Below, piece by piece: positions 22,201-33,356 of a stretch of 64,000 nucleotides of DNA. Source of the stretch: Rhodocollybia butyracea (lineage: Eukaryota > Basidiomycota > Agaricomycetes > Agaricales > Omphalotaceae); the NCBI GenBank assembly GCA_015501585.1, contig JADNRY010000032.1, forward strand, positions 62,001-126,000, written 5' to 3'. Made by a program: the position numbers and the translations under genes. The notes below the pieces were generated by a model, which saw only the letters and a list, made by a program, of their open reading frames with translations, searched no databases and had not been told where the DNA came from. The stretch's first letter is position 1, and each line of letters opens with the position of its first letter.

Positions 22201-24440
22201 AGGCGCAGTCGTAGTAGACTCCGTATCAACCTGACGCGTAGTATCAGACGTAACGCTAGCGCTAATTTCCGAGGGTGTTTTTTCGTTGTCAAAGGGACTT
22301 TCGTCAATTTCGTCTACTTCGTCACGGGCATCGGGAGTTTCAGCGGGTTCAGCTCCTCCCAGAGGCGTAGGCTCGCGTTCGGGTTCAGCGAATGAGACAA
22401 CAGGAGGCTTCATATCCGCTAAATCCCGCGCCCCTTCCACGTTATCTTCCTCTTCCAGATATTGCTGCTTACGCCCCTCAACACCTGCCTTGAGCTTCTC
22501 CACTGCCTCTCCGATCTTCGCAGCCACGTCCGATTTCTTATATCCCAGCAACGTAACTAGCTCCTCACGCGATCCCGAGTCCGAATCCGAATCCATATGA
22601 TACATCGTCAACAGCGCATTCCATATCTCTTCCTCTTCGCTCTCCCCCACCTTCTCTTCTGCGTTCGCCTTTACCTTTCCCTCTGCGAACACCCTGATCG
22701 ATTCACCCTCACCGCCCTCAACCGCCGTCTGCAACGCCCTCGCTCTCCCTACAACATCCTCCTCGGTAACCACCCCTCTCAAATGTACACTCCTGCTCTG
22801 GTTCTCCCCCCGCGCACCCGCAAGATTGCTTATGCTAACCAGTTTTCCACCAAAGCCAAACGAAGAAGATACAGGCCGACGAAGCCACTTGGGGGGCTGC
22901 TTTAGGGAGAGCGTGCCCCCTTGGGAAGAGCGCGCAAAGCCAGGGACGTCGAATATGTCAGAACCGTCTGTGGAAGCTGCAGCAGATGGGGTAGCAGTGC
23001 TAGTGGCGGTGGTGGAGGATTCGTTGGTAGATTGGATAGAGTGTATTCCAACTGTACCGTCGAAAAATGCACTGGCGAGGAGGTCGGGGTTGCGGGGACA
23101 CCATTCGACTTGGAAAGCCCAGTTGTCAGCGGAGGGAAGCTTTGGTGAGGAGAGATGGATTTATATCAACAAAACGTAGAACAGCAATGAAACAAAGGCA
23201 TAACTTACTTCGCCGATGATTTCCGAGGATTGCGGGTTCCAGCACAATACTCGGTTGTCTTTACCACAAGACAACAGCAGATCGGCGTCTTGTTTGCACC
23301 AGGAGAGGGACAAAACGCCTTTTTCGTGGCCGGTGAGGATCTAATCCATCGTCAAACCATGGATTGACGCAAAGAATGATATTTGTTACCTTTTCTGGCG
23401 CGCGCGCGTTTCGAAGATCCCAAGCCATGATGATCGGGGAAGAGTCATCCTCGGAGGCAGTGACCAACCGAGTTGCCTGAAGTAAAGCGATCTTGAGTGA
23501 ACAAAACTCATCGAATCAGGAAAGTACCTACATTGTCGGGATGCCATGCAATAGCACTCATGCCCCTTCGTCCACCAACAGCAAGCCCATTACCGTGACT
23601 ACTTTGGCCTGCAAGAGTACCTGCACCACCTCCGTACGCCAACGCGACTACTTCGCGTTTACCCCTCAGATCCCATACAACGGTGTATCCGGTGCTACTG
23701 GCGCCAGCGAGGACATACTGAACCTGCTGGTTCCAAGCGACGGAAGTGATCTCATCGAGTTTGGTGCTTCTGCTACCGGGAGTAGGGGTATATGGCTTGC
23801 TGGGATCTTTGAGATCCCATATATAGACCTAAAGAAAAGATGTTTGCGTACTCGTACAAAACGATTGGAACAAACCACATACCTCGCCGCCAATTCCACC
23901 AGAAGACAAAAGACTCGTCTGAATGGGGTTAAAGTCGAGCGCTCGTATAGGACCAGTATGTTGAGAATTGCGAAGTATCTGGCAGTTGGCGGAGCTGTAA
24001 AGAAAATACGTTTATCAAAAGTACCAATACGAAACACGAAAACACTACCTTTCGCCAGCCAGAATTTTGGCAGGATCCCACAAAGAAAGCTCACCGTTTT
24101 CCATACCGGCAGCGATAACTCCTCGTGGCCGACTCGAGTCAACATAACCCCAAGTTATACGATTGAATCTACGAAATAAAAAAACCTAAAATACGAAAAA
24201 TAATAACAGCGTAGCATACCTCGCAGTATCTGTAACAACACCTTTAGGCCCATTGTGGCCTTGTCCGCCCAAGTCATATTCGTGTTTATCGAGAAAGTCT
24301 GGAGCCCAAATTTCAAGCTGGCTTTCATTGCTGAAAGATTCGTCAAGGGCGCCTGCGACTGTTCCGGTGGCCAGCAAAGGAAGAGACGCGTAAGGCGACC
24401 ATGCGAACGTCGACGTTCTATGTATTTCTTTAAGTTTCAT
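19225..24440 (-). CDS. SEC31: Protein transport protein SEC31 (COPII outer coat)
   Basis: COPII outer-coat scaffold that, with SEC13, cages vesicles budding from the endoplasmic reticulum. About ten exons by eye. Exon 1 starts at 24440 ([16 protein letters not shown], the usual SEC31 start). The first six exons give the N-terminal WD40 propeller: [71 protein letters not shown] and [16 protein letters not shown]. The large exon (about 19785-23210) holds the alpha-solenoid ([31 protein letters not shown]) and the Pro/Gly/Gln-rich region. The last three short exons encode [35 protein letters not shown] and the helical C-terminus ending GVKQLIMRL. Introns are 47-90 bp, all GT-AG. The large exon changes reading frame near 20228 (see finding), otherwise it looks functional. 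Confidence 0.93.
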
Positions 24441-25180
24441 AGTCGAGAGGAAGGAAAACGAGCAAAGCCATGACACGTCGATTCCCAATCAAGTGGCAGT
24501 GCAGTCATGTGATCATGAGCAACGGGCGCTTCTGGCACTGCTTCTCTGCTTCTTGATCGAATTTAGTGGTGTATGTATCGTTCCTACTTCTTGAGGCCCG
24601 TGCCATTGAAATCTATCTAATGCTGGTACTACGACGTGATTTCTTTAAAAGAAAAACTCAAGCTCTAAACTCCAAGTACGAGGCCGGGGAGTCTCTTATA
24701 AACGACGTATGTATAGAGAGTGCCAGGGTTTACTAAGTACATAGGCTTTCGAGAATGATTAAAGAATGTTTTAGAAGGGCAAGCTTGAAATCTTTTCAAA
24801 AGGGAGAGACATCGAAATACACACAGAATGCACGAAACCTCCCGTGTGGACGAGGAAGAGCAAAACCAAGTGGTGGGCTCACAGTTCAGACCAGAATATC
24901 GCTGTCAGAGTTCGTTGTGCACAAAGGAGGTTTACATGGGTGAGAGGAGGAAGAACGCTTTGAAAAGCACAGGCGGTGCCACTAAGTAAGATGATAAGCG
25001 TTATGTGGGCGCTTGTTTTAGTGTCCTTGTTGGACACAAATAGATTATCCTGACTACCACCTTGGGCGTGATTATCCAGTCATGGTTCATGAAAAACTCA
25101 GATTTTTGTGACCAAGAAGAATCATGATATTAAGGAATACTGTCCCAGAAAATAGTGTGCGGGCTGCCCAAAAATCAACC
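24441..25180. other. Intergenic upstream of SEC31
   Basis: Presumed SEC31 promoter region next to 24440; no obvious TATA element. The segment about 24620-24850 (GTACTACGACGTGATTTC, CTCTAAACTCC, AGAATGCACGAAACCT..CGTGTGGAC) matches 36755-36930 in order and orientation, so it is a dispersed repeat. No gene is seen. Confidence 0.45.
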
Positions 25181-25430
25181 ATGATCATGGTCATGATTGG
25201 GGAATTATCATGACCATGATTGTCTAAGAATCTCATGACTCACCTGACCATGATTGAAATTATTGAGATCATGATTGGAATTATTAGACCGTGATTGAAA
25301 TCATTAGACTGTGATTGGGATTATTGGGACCGTGATTGGAATTATTAGGACCGTGATTGGAATTATTGAGGCTGTAATCAGATTATTGAGCCTGTGGTTG
25401 GGAATATTGTAACCATGATTGGTATTATCT
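25180..25430 (+). repeat. Degenerate ~21-bp tandem repeat
   Basis: About nine to ten imperfect units of 20-21 bp with consensus GACCGTGATTGGAATTATTA, clearest from 25246 to 25428. The preceding 70 bases contain related inverted pieces (ATGATCATGGTCATGATTGG). It sits about 100-350 bases upstream of the integrase gene and could be a subterminal repeat of the unit that carries it; that is inference. Confidence 0.75.
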
Positions 25431-25530
25431 GTACTGATTAAGGTGATTTGAAATTCACCATCATTACCCTTACTAAAAATTTATTACCTGGAGTCATCTT
25501 CTCTTTGTACTTGTGTCATTCTCAGCCATT

Positions 25531-27407
25531 ATGAGGATCTCTAGTCTCTTATGGCTTTTTGTATCTGTTGTACATGCACCACCTCCAGCAGATCTCTCAC
25601 TTCAAATTCAAACTATTCGCAACTCATACCATGAGTTGGGCCTTCGTGTCACCCAGGCATTGCGTATCCAGGCTGGTGATATCTCTCAGATCCAAAGATA
25701 TCAACAGTCTGTACAAGTCTTTTCAACTACAGTCACTGCAGTGTGTATTGCCATGTTATTCATAAAAACAGATCATAACTGACCCTATCAAAGCATCAGC
25801 ATTTGTTTGACCCATTGGAATACAACACTATCAATACTGGTGTTCAAAACATGGCCACTGCTCTGGAAGAAGCCTCCACAAAGTCAGAAGACATTGACGA
25901 GCATACACCTCTGGCACCTGTTGAAGTGATCCATACTGGCCAGAGAGGCCGCCCAAGGAAGAACATTGACCGGGAACTCCTTGAAACTAGTCTACAGCTC
26001 CGTGGACCCACTCACATTGCTCCAGTTTTTGACTGTTCATCCCGTACCATCCGCAGAAGAGCCTTGGAACATGGGCTGGTTGAGGCTTGTCCCCCAGTCT
26101 ATGTTACCTATGAAGATCCATATACTGGTGAAGTCTTGAGAATCTACCGGTCCTCCACAGCCCCCATGTCCACCCTCTCTGATGATGAGCTTGATGCTGT
26201 CATTGGACATATTCTTCAAGTATTTCCTGCTTTTGGGAGAAGAATGATTGCAGGACATTTGCGCCACTTAGGTCATAGTGTTCCTCGGGCCCGCATTCGG
26301 CTGTCTTATGAGCGTGTTACTGGATCTCCAGCATTTCTCACTGCTCGACCCATTGAGCGCCGGCGCTACCATGTTGCAGGACCCAACTCTCTTTGGCATC
26401 ATGATGGGCAACATGGTATGTTCCTAATACTTTTAATCTCTGTCTTTTACTAATATTGGAAACCAATATAGCACTCATCCGGTGGAGGGTAGTCATTCAC
26501 GCCTTTGTGGATGGTTTCTCACGCCTTGTGACTGCTATTCAGGCAAATGACAATAACCGCGCAGATACTGTTCTTGCTTTGTTCCTTGAAGCAATTCAAG
26601 AACATGATACACTGAGTCGTGTCCGTGGTGACCATGGGGTAGAGAACCTTGGAGTTGCAAGATATATGGAAGAGCACTATGGGGTTGAAAGAGGTTCATA
26701 CATATGGGGCAGGCAGGTCCAGTTACATCTATCTATACTTTGTTGTTCATTACCTTTCTTACAGGAGTGTTCACAATGTCCGCATTGAGCGCTTATGGAG
26801 GGATGTCACACAAGGATTTGGAATAAAGTGGTACAACTTTTTCTATGATCTTGAAGCATGTGCTGGCCTTTGTCCCGACTTTGACTCTCATATATGGCTT
26901 CTACACTATCTCTTTTTATCCTCTATCAACCAGGATGCAATGGAGTGGGCAGAAACTTGGAACCATCACAAACTATCTTTGGATGGTGAACGTGATCGCT
27001 CACCAAGGGACATGTATTTCTTTGGAGTTATACAGGAGGGACTTCGGGGCCCTGAAGGTGTTGTAGATGCCAGTGGAACACTCCAGCGCTTGGAAGAAGA
27101 CATTGAAAATATCATGACTTATGGAGTTGATTGGAGGGACATGGCCAATCCTGCTCTGTTACACCATCATAACCTATACAACCCAGAGGAGGTTGATCAA
27201 CTTGGTTACCACAGCACTCATTGCCCTCCTCATTTGTCTTTGGTCGAAGTTCCAGCATTTGAATGTCCATTTGAGACAGATGACCAACAGACCAGGTTTG
27301 TTGAAGCTCTGTCTTTGATGTCAGAGTTTCACTCAAGGGAGATGGAAGATCGGAAGTCACTGTGGATTCAAGGGTTAGATATAATGACTCAGATTCTTGC
27401 TATGTAG
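25531..27407 (+). CDS. DDE integrase-core transposase-like protein
   Basis: Four-exon gene encoding a complete rve-type integrase/transposase of a kind multiplied in agaricomycetes and also known from fish genomes. Exon 1 runs to about 25740, and exon 2 (from 25793) carries FDPLEYNTINTGV. An AT-hook-like RGRPRK is followed by a helix-turn-helix (HIAPVFDCSSRTIRRRALEHG) and FGRRMIAGHLRHLGHSVPR. The catalytic core shows all three acids: D in LWHHDGQH, D in VRGDHGVENLGV, and E in SVHNVRIERLWRD, with 34 residues between the last two. The tail has NHHKLS...RSPRDMYF. The intron at 26425-26470 is GT-AG. The one after YIWGR keeps the frame only as a GC-AG intron (GCAGGT donor). The first ATG at 25531 gives a hydrophobic leader (MRISSLLWLFVSVVHA), odd for a nuclear enzyme, so the true start may differ. 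Stop at 27405. No disabling change is seen. Confidence 0.8.
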
Positions 27408-29200
27408 TCTCCTTACTCTGTAGAGTTGAGTATTCTTTTCTGTCTGGTGACAGCTGTTTAGGCATGCCATATGACATTAAGGCACCTGCCTGGTGCACTG
27501 TAATGTGATGCATTCATAACCACTAGTGTCTGAATTTATATGACACAATACAGGTTGCACATAGCTAACTGAGTACCACTGCCCTCTGATGAGTTTTTCC
27601 AATGGCCTCTACACCAGACTCCAGTTTACCAGGAAGCTATGAGCACCTATGATGGACTACACACTTAGTATGCCTATTTTGTTTGAATTAGTGACTTCTT
27701 GTCATATGGATACTATTTCCTGGGCCAAGCTGTCTGAGATTGTATGATGTGTCCCATTATGAACAATTTTTTGCAAACATGAGAACTGTATCTCACCCAT
27801 CCATACAAATAACTAAACCCATATACAAGACAGAATAATGTGCCACAGTACTTGTTTGAGGACAAGTTCTCAGCTAGTCTGTGCCGGAAGCTGAATAGCC
27901 AGTCAAAATAAATGGGAAACAAGAGAAGAAGAGATAAACTGTGGTAGATTTCGGTGTGTCTAATAGTCTATGTTCTTAACACCCAGAGAATTTTTTCTCA
28001 AGTGAACCTCATCAAGAAACCGCAGTACTTCCTCCTCCAGATCAGTAATAATTATAAGAGAAAGATGGAGATCTTATATATCCAGTCATACCTCATCTTC
28101 TCAAACCTAATACAAATATACATCACACTACAACTGTTCAAGTGTAGCTGTAATTCAATCTGACTAGATCAATCAGCGCAGTTCTTTCTCTTTCTTTATC
28201 TTTCCCCCATGCAGGTTTCCATATGCAACATTGTACATTGTACTTAGCACAGTCTATAGCCCTGATGTATTTATTTGTGTTTCTCACCGTCTTTCTTCCT
28301 CTGGTTTGGCCCTGCATGTCGTTCTGAGCTCCTCACATTCACTGCTGCTAATTCTGCCCCTTCTTTTCCCCATCAATCTCAGCTATCAGAGTGCCCACCC
28401 AGTATCAATGTGATTCTGGTTGCATAAATCTTTGTCCGCAGCTGTTTGCTTGCCTGCTGTGTACCTCAACTCAGCTTAAGTTCTGTCAACATTGAACCGC
28501 CAATTTTGCCTGCTTTCTTTCCTTTGCCAGGTGAGCAAGTATTGTTAATGATAACTTTTGAACTATTGTCTCATGTCTTTTTGAGGTTCCAACGCCATTG
28601 ACCATGGTTCACTGTCTGCCCCTGTGTTGACTTCAGGCAAGACGTTGCACTACACCTTAGAACTACAGCTTAGAACATGCTTCCCAAGTCATCAACGCAA
28701 ACAACTCCAGAGAGATACAAGCACCGAACGAAAACAGGGCCCAAGCAGGAGGAACACGGCCGGGCCCACTCGAGTACAGGTTTGTTGATTTTCCTATCCT
28801 TCCATCGAGTTCTTATTTGGCTGGTTTTTCAAGCTGTCCTATGGGTGAAGAAACAGAAAGAGACCGGTCAACCTGAGTGTCTCCTTTTATGAAACAGGAA
28901 TACTGGAAAGACCATTCTGGTGAGTAAAAATTGTTTTGTTGTCGTGATAAGTGATAGAGAATGCTCATCTGGGTTCGCGTTCAGAATGTCCAAGAGAATG
29001 TCTGTAGAAAGATAATTATATTATGTATTAAATTACTTCTTTATCAACATCACTATTGCTCCTCCCACCTGTGCTGTGTGTGATCACTCTACCCCAAAAA
29101 AGTAGGGATTATAGTCAAACAATCATCATCGTGTTCAATCTGTGTTGATCGTTTTGCTTTTATCAAGGTAAATTTGAATGTTTGCTTTCCATTCACTGGC
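27408..29200. other. Spacer between integrase and JmjC-like gene
   Basis: Mostly T-rich, non-coding sequence without repeats I could align elsewhere in the window. A short plus-strand open segment at 28677-28780 (MLPKSSTQTTPERYKHRTKT) ends at a GTTTGT donor-like site and could be a first exon, but I cannot extend it. Confidence 0.4.
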
Positions 29201-29227
29201 GCTACCAATTATTATGTAAGTCTTGAA

Positions 29228-29358
29228 GCGCATTGCCGCTTATATAAGTTATGAGGCGCATTGCCGCTTATATAAGTTATGAGGTGCATTGCCGCTTATA
29301 TAAGTTATGAGGCGCATCGCCGCTTACATAAGTTTTGAGGCACATTGCTGCTTATGTT
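29228..29358 (+). repeat. 28-bp tandem repeat, about 4.6 copies
   Basis: Units of GCGCATTGCCGCTTATATAAG plus TTATGAG, starting at 29229, 29257, 29285, 29313 and 29341. The first two are identical; the later ones differ at one to four bases. Each unit holds a TATATAAG core. It ends about 35 bases before the start codon of the JmjC-like gene, so it may form its promoter. Confidence 0.85.
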
Positions 29359-29393
29359 ATAACACAGCCTCCTTTTTCTTCTTTGCTGTCAAA

Positions 29394-32300
29394 ATGATGG
29401 ATTCGGATTCCAGCACTCAACTTCTCTCTCATTTTGAGGACTTCAATAGTCTTATTATTGCTCAGAAAAAACTTATCAAACAAACAAAACATGGTGATCC
29501 TGGTATTCAGGTTTGGTTGATAATCTCCCTTGATTCTTACGTCAATGAACATTATTTTGACAGCGTTTTGCTGATTGCCTCACATCTGAATTAAATTTGG
29601 GAAACAACCGACTTTGGCTTGCATTGACGCATCAGGGATCAGCTGTTCCTTTGGCTGGAACTCCGCGAGAATGGGCTGTGGTGGCACCTAGGATTTTGTG
29701 GATTCGGCTATTTCATCTCCTCTCTTCTCCCACATCGCACATCATCTCCTTCAACAACGATTCCCACAGTACCTTCACTTTAGCCTCATTACCCAAAAAA
29801 CTTCAGGGCTATGTATGAGTCGCTTATTCCCTTGTCCTCTTGGCTGAAAAAAATTCTCTAGTTCAAACCATTTGCTATTAAACAAGGCTGGGTCGATGTT
29901 CTAACCACGGCAATGACTGAGTTTCGGAGCGAACAGCCAGACCTTGACGATAAACTCAATTTCAAGCGAGATAACGGCAAAGCCTATGTACCTTTTCTTC
30001 GCCTTTTAGCACACAACAAGGAGCTATCTACTCTTGCCAATACCATCAAGATTGTCAGCAATATCAATCATATTGCAATGCATCTTGCATTGATTCAAAT
30101 GGTGCCGTTATCTTCCATTGTAGTGATAATAATACTCAAGCCAATTTTCTAGGGAATACTGGAGTTTCCAGATAAATATGAGAAACTCATTGCCATAATC
30201 ACAGAGAAATTTGAACCGTGAGTCTCTTCCTCTCATGGTTCTCAGAGTCTTACTTTTAATTTAGTGACTCCTATATACGGCAAGAGATACTACCGGCTTT
30301 CACTCATGGATATAAGAAGCAAGAATGGGATTATCCTTTGTTATCCATATGTGCTACCACTGTGTTGGGTGTATTTCGGCCAGTCCTGTTGCATAAGACA
30401 CAAACCTCATCAGAAGCACTTCTTCAAGTATAGTTATCTAACTTTTTCCTGGCACTTTTAAATTTAAATTATATCACTAGATTGCTCATGGGCTTGGCAT
30501 GAAGCGCCCTCCTTCTCTTGCCTCAATTGAGACAGCAGTGTGGTCCAACCTTCTTGATGTCTCAAAAGGCAAAATAACTGCTTATGAGATGCTGGACCAT
30601 CTCTTTGGCGATGATGGCATTGTACAATCATCCCTTTCCTCGGTCCCATCCAAAGATACCAGGTTCTTCTTCCCAGGCATGCTACAGGTTCTTTGTTCAT
30701 ATTTTAATGCTCAATAAGCTACTGTTTCACAGCCAATTCTCCTCCACTAACTGCTTTCATCACTGAAGCTTCAGGTAAGCAGTCATTTAAGTGATCAATT
30801 ATAGCTGACAATCAAGCTGACCAGTTTATGCTTTCCACAGGGGATATCCAGCTCACTTCAGCCAACCAACACGATCCTGACCAACATGAACTTGCCGCAC
30901 TTGATTTTCAAAGTGGGCTTGTCTCTGCTCTGAACCATGTGAGGGAAACTGCAGAAACTTACAGTGCAGAGGATCTGGTATGTCTCACCATTTATTTAAA
31001 TGTCTTCCCATCATTGACAGTTTATGTAGTGCACAGGCTCAGCCGCTGTAGTGAAAACTGCTCAAGTGGATATTAATGATGAGGAAGATGGAGGCACAGA
31101 TGGATCTCTGGTGCGTGTTCTGCCAGGCTTTATATATTTATAAAACCCTTATTATCTCTACAGAGTCCTTTAACCCCTGTACCTGGGAGTCCTGTCCTCA
31201 AGAGTTCCATTCCTGAGAGCCTCGGGAGTCCCCTTGATTTGAGTTCGATTTCCGAGTTTCAAGTCATTAAAAATTGTCTTGGTGCAACTACTCAACCTGC
31301 AAACAGGGGTAATGATATACACATTGTTCTTCCTATGCTCCAAGCTAGTGTAACTCACACTCTTCCAAATGTTCCTACAACTACAGCAGCCCCTGGGACC
31401 GTACTAGCAGTCCCTGCAACTCCCACAGTTAATACGACCCCAGCAGTCACTGCAACTCTGTTGGTCCCTGCGACACCAGTGGTTAATCCAACCCCTGCAG
31501 TGCCTGTAACTCCGGCGGCTGCAACTCCAGTCATCCCTGCAACTCCAGTGGTCCCTGCAACTCCAGTGGTCCCTGCAACTCCAGTGGTCCCTGCAACTCC
31601 AGTGGTCCCTGCAACTCCAGTGGTCCCTGTGACTCCAGCAGTCCCAGTGACTCCAGCGGTCCCTGCAAGTCAGGCTATCCCCGCAACTCCAGTGGTTCCT
31701 TCGACTGCAGCTGTCCCTGTGACTCAGAGAGTCTCTCTCCCTCCATCTCCAGCAATCACTGAGACTCCAGTGGCTTATGCCATTCCTGCCTCTCATATTA
31801 CTCTTTCTGCAACTTCCATTCAAGGTGACAATTTCCAGTGATTACATAAGTTGTTCTGTGGCTTAACTCTTAATTTATCCCCAGATACTATAACTGAAGG
31901 CCCAAAAAGTTCACACGAAGCAGACACAGGTACTTAATTTATCTCTTCAATATTCTTTATTGATAGCATAGTAGACATGGAGATAATGGACTATATATTG
32001 CCTTCAAGTACCAATCGATCAAAGCGGAAGCGCAGCACATCTCCAGTTTCCTCAATAGACACTCCTTCTGAACCACCTCGTCGTTCAGCCAGACTTACCA
32101 CACAGCCTACAAAGCCCTTAGCCATTGCCAGTGCCTCAGCAACAAAGAAGCGCAAGAAGCGAGCTCATATCAAGCTGGCACAATCAGCCCTTCAGGACTC
32201 TCAATCTGAAGAGATTAAAGCTGCTCCTGCTTCACCTGTGGAAAATTTTCCGGTTGAGCTCCTTTATGAACGCCATCTCAATCCACCTGTAAGTTTAATC

Positions 32301-33262
32301 TTATTCTGTTGGGGAATCTGTTGAAAAAAATTATGATAGCTTGTTTCGACTCCCCCAGTTAAACTATTTCATCATGATTTCTCTTCATCATATGATGGAT
32401 ATTCACATCATGCCTATGTAAGTTTATTTTTGGAGGAAATAAGATATTCGGATGTCTGAAATCTGTCTACTCATTAGGAACAGAACGCGCTTGACTCATT
32501 CAAAACTGTACAAGATAAAGTACAAGCTCAGGCTGTAGCTGATGGCCGCTGGGATACAGAAAAGAGCTGCTTCAATTCATCCTGGTCCCATCCGGTGGGA
32601 TATCCAATCTATGATGTTCAAAACTCTGAATGGAACTCCAAAAAATATCCTGCCAGCCGTAAACAGGCCATATTTGGAGCAGTCAGCGCAGTTGTTGTTC
32701 ATGGTGTGCCTGATGGTGAGTACAACTTCAAGGATGAAGGTGACGTGGCACATCTCCTTGGAAATACCAATGACCTACACACCTTACATGGTAGGCCCAT
32801 TTCAATTCAATGGCTTATCACTTACCTATCACCTACTTATGCGCCTATAGATCTGGCCTACTCTCAAGAAATTGACGCCAATGCAGTTCACCGACAAGGC
32901 ACTCTTCAAGATGTTATCTGGGCTGCAGAAAACAAGAGACCAACAAACTGCCTAGATGTTCTGATTCCTCTTTCCAAAGCACCTCCTCCTGATGGACTGG
33001 CAACAAACTTCGAGGCAGAAATGATCATCGGTGACACTGTTCATACTAAAGGGAGGACATTTGGCTTGGCCGCAACCACCTATACACAACATTACTGCCA
33101 TGTTGATTGCCAAGGCCAGGTCACCTTTGTGTACGATAAGGTTGGGGTCAAGCTCTGGACCATTGCTGTTCCGATTATGGAAACTGATATGGGATCAACA
33201 TACGCTTTTTTGGGATCATACAACCGTTATGACTTCAGTAATGATCTGTTTATACCAAATTT
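29394..33262 (+). pseudogene. JmjC-like cupin protein gene, 3'-truncated
   Basis: Roughly thirteen-exon gene that reads through consistently from ATG at 29394 when GT-AG introns are removed. The N-terminal ~330 residues are helical and unrecognised (LLSHFEDFNSLIIAQKKL, LGNNRLWLALTHQGSAVPLA, AFTHGYKKQEWDYPLLSIC). Next come a VPATP-repeat low-complexity region (31500-31690), a basic nuclear-type region (NRSKRKRSTSP, PPRRSARLTTQP, ATKKRKKRAH) and a JmjC-like region from about 32595. It includes LLGNTNDLHTLHGRPISIQW, GRTFGLAATTYTQHY and CHVDCQGQVTF, where H-V-D is the iron-binding HxD pair. The frame then runs out at about 33262, where sequence homologous to the 3' flank of the family C gene at 39717 begins. 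The distal iron-binding His and C-terminus are therefore missing. JmjC-like proteins of this sort are abundant in agaricomycetes. The role may be in chromatin or transposon control, but that is inference. It follows the integrase gene on the same strand. Confidence 0.6.
31510..31690 (+). repeat. 18-bp coding minisatellite (VPATPV units)
   Basis: Ten or so tandem 18-bp units with core GTCCCTGCAACTCCAGTG inside an exon of the JmjC-like gene. The central five are identical and the outer ones diverged. Encodes VPATPV repeats, giving a flexible Pro/Thr/Val-rich linker between the N-terminal part and the basic region. Confidence 0.85.
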
Positions 33263-33356
33263 GGGAATAAGGTCAAGTACAAGTATTGTATCGCTACCAC
33301 GCTGGTTATCAGAAATTCAATATTTCTTCCTATCTTCCTCTGTTTCTTCAACTGTT

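Noticed and set aside
19883..22600. Multiple plus-strand open frames opposite SEC31
   Set aside because: They reflect GC-rich, Pro-rich coding sequence on the other strand.
23493..24179. 228-codon plus-strand open frame across the SEC31 5' half
   Set aside because: It is antisense to several SEC31 exons and introns and has no features of its own.
31404..31823. Minus-strand frame rich in WSCRDH repeats
   Set aside because: It is the antisense reading of the VPATP minisatellite exon.
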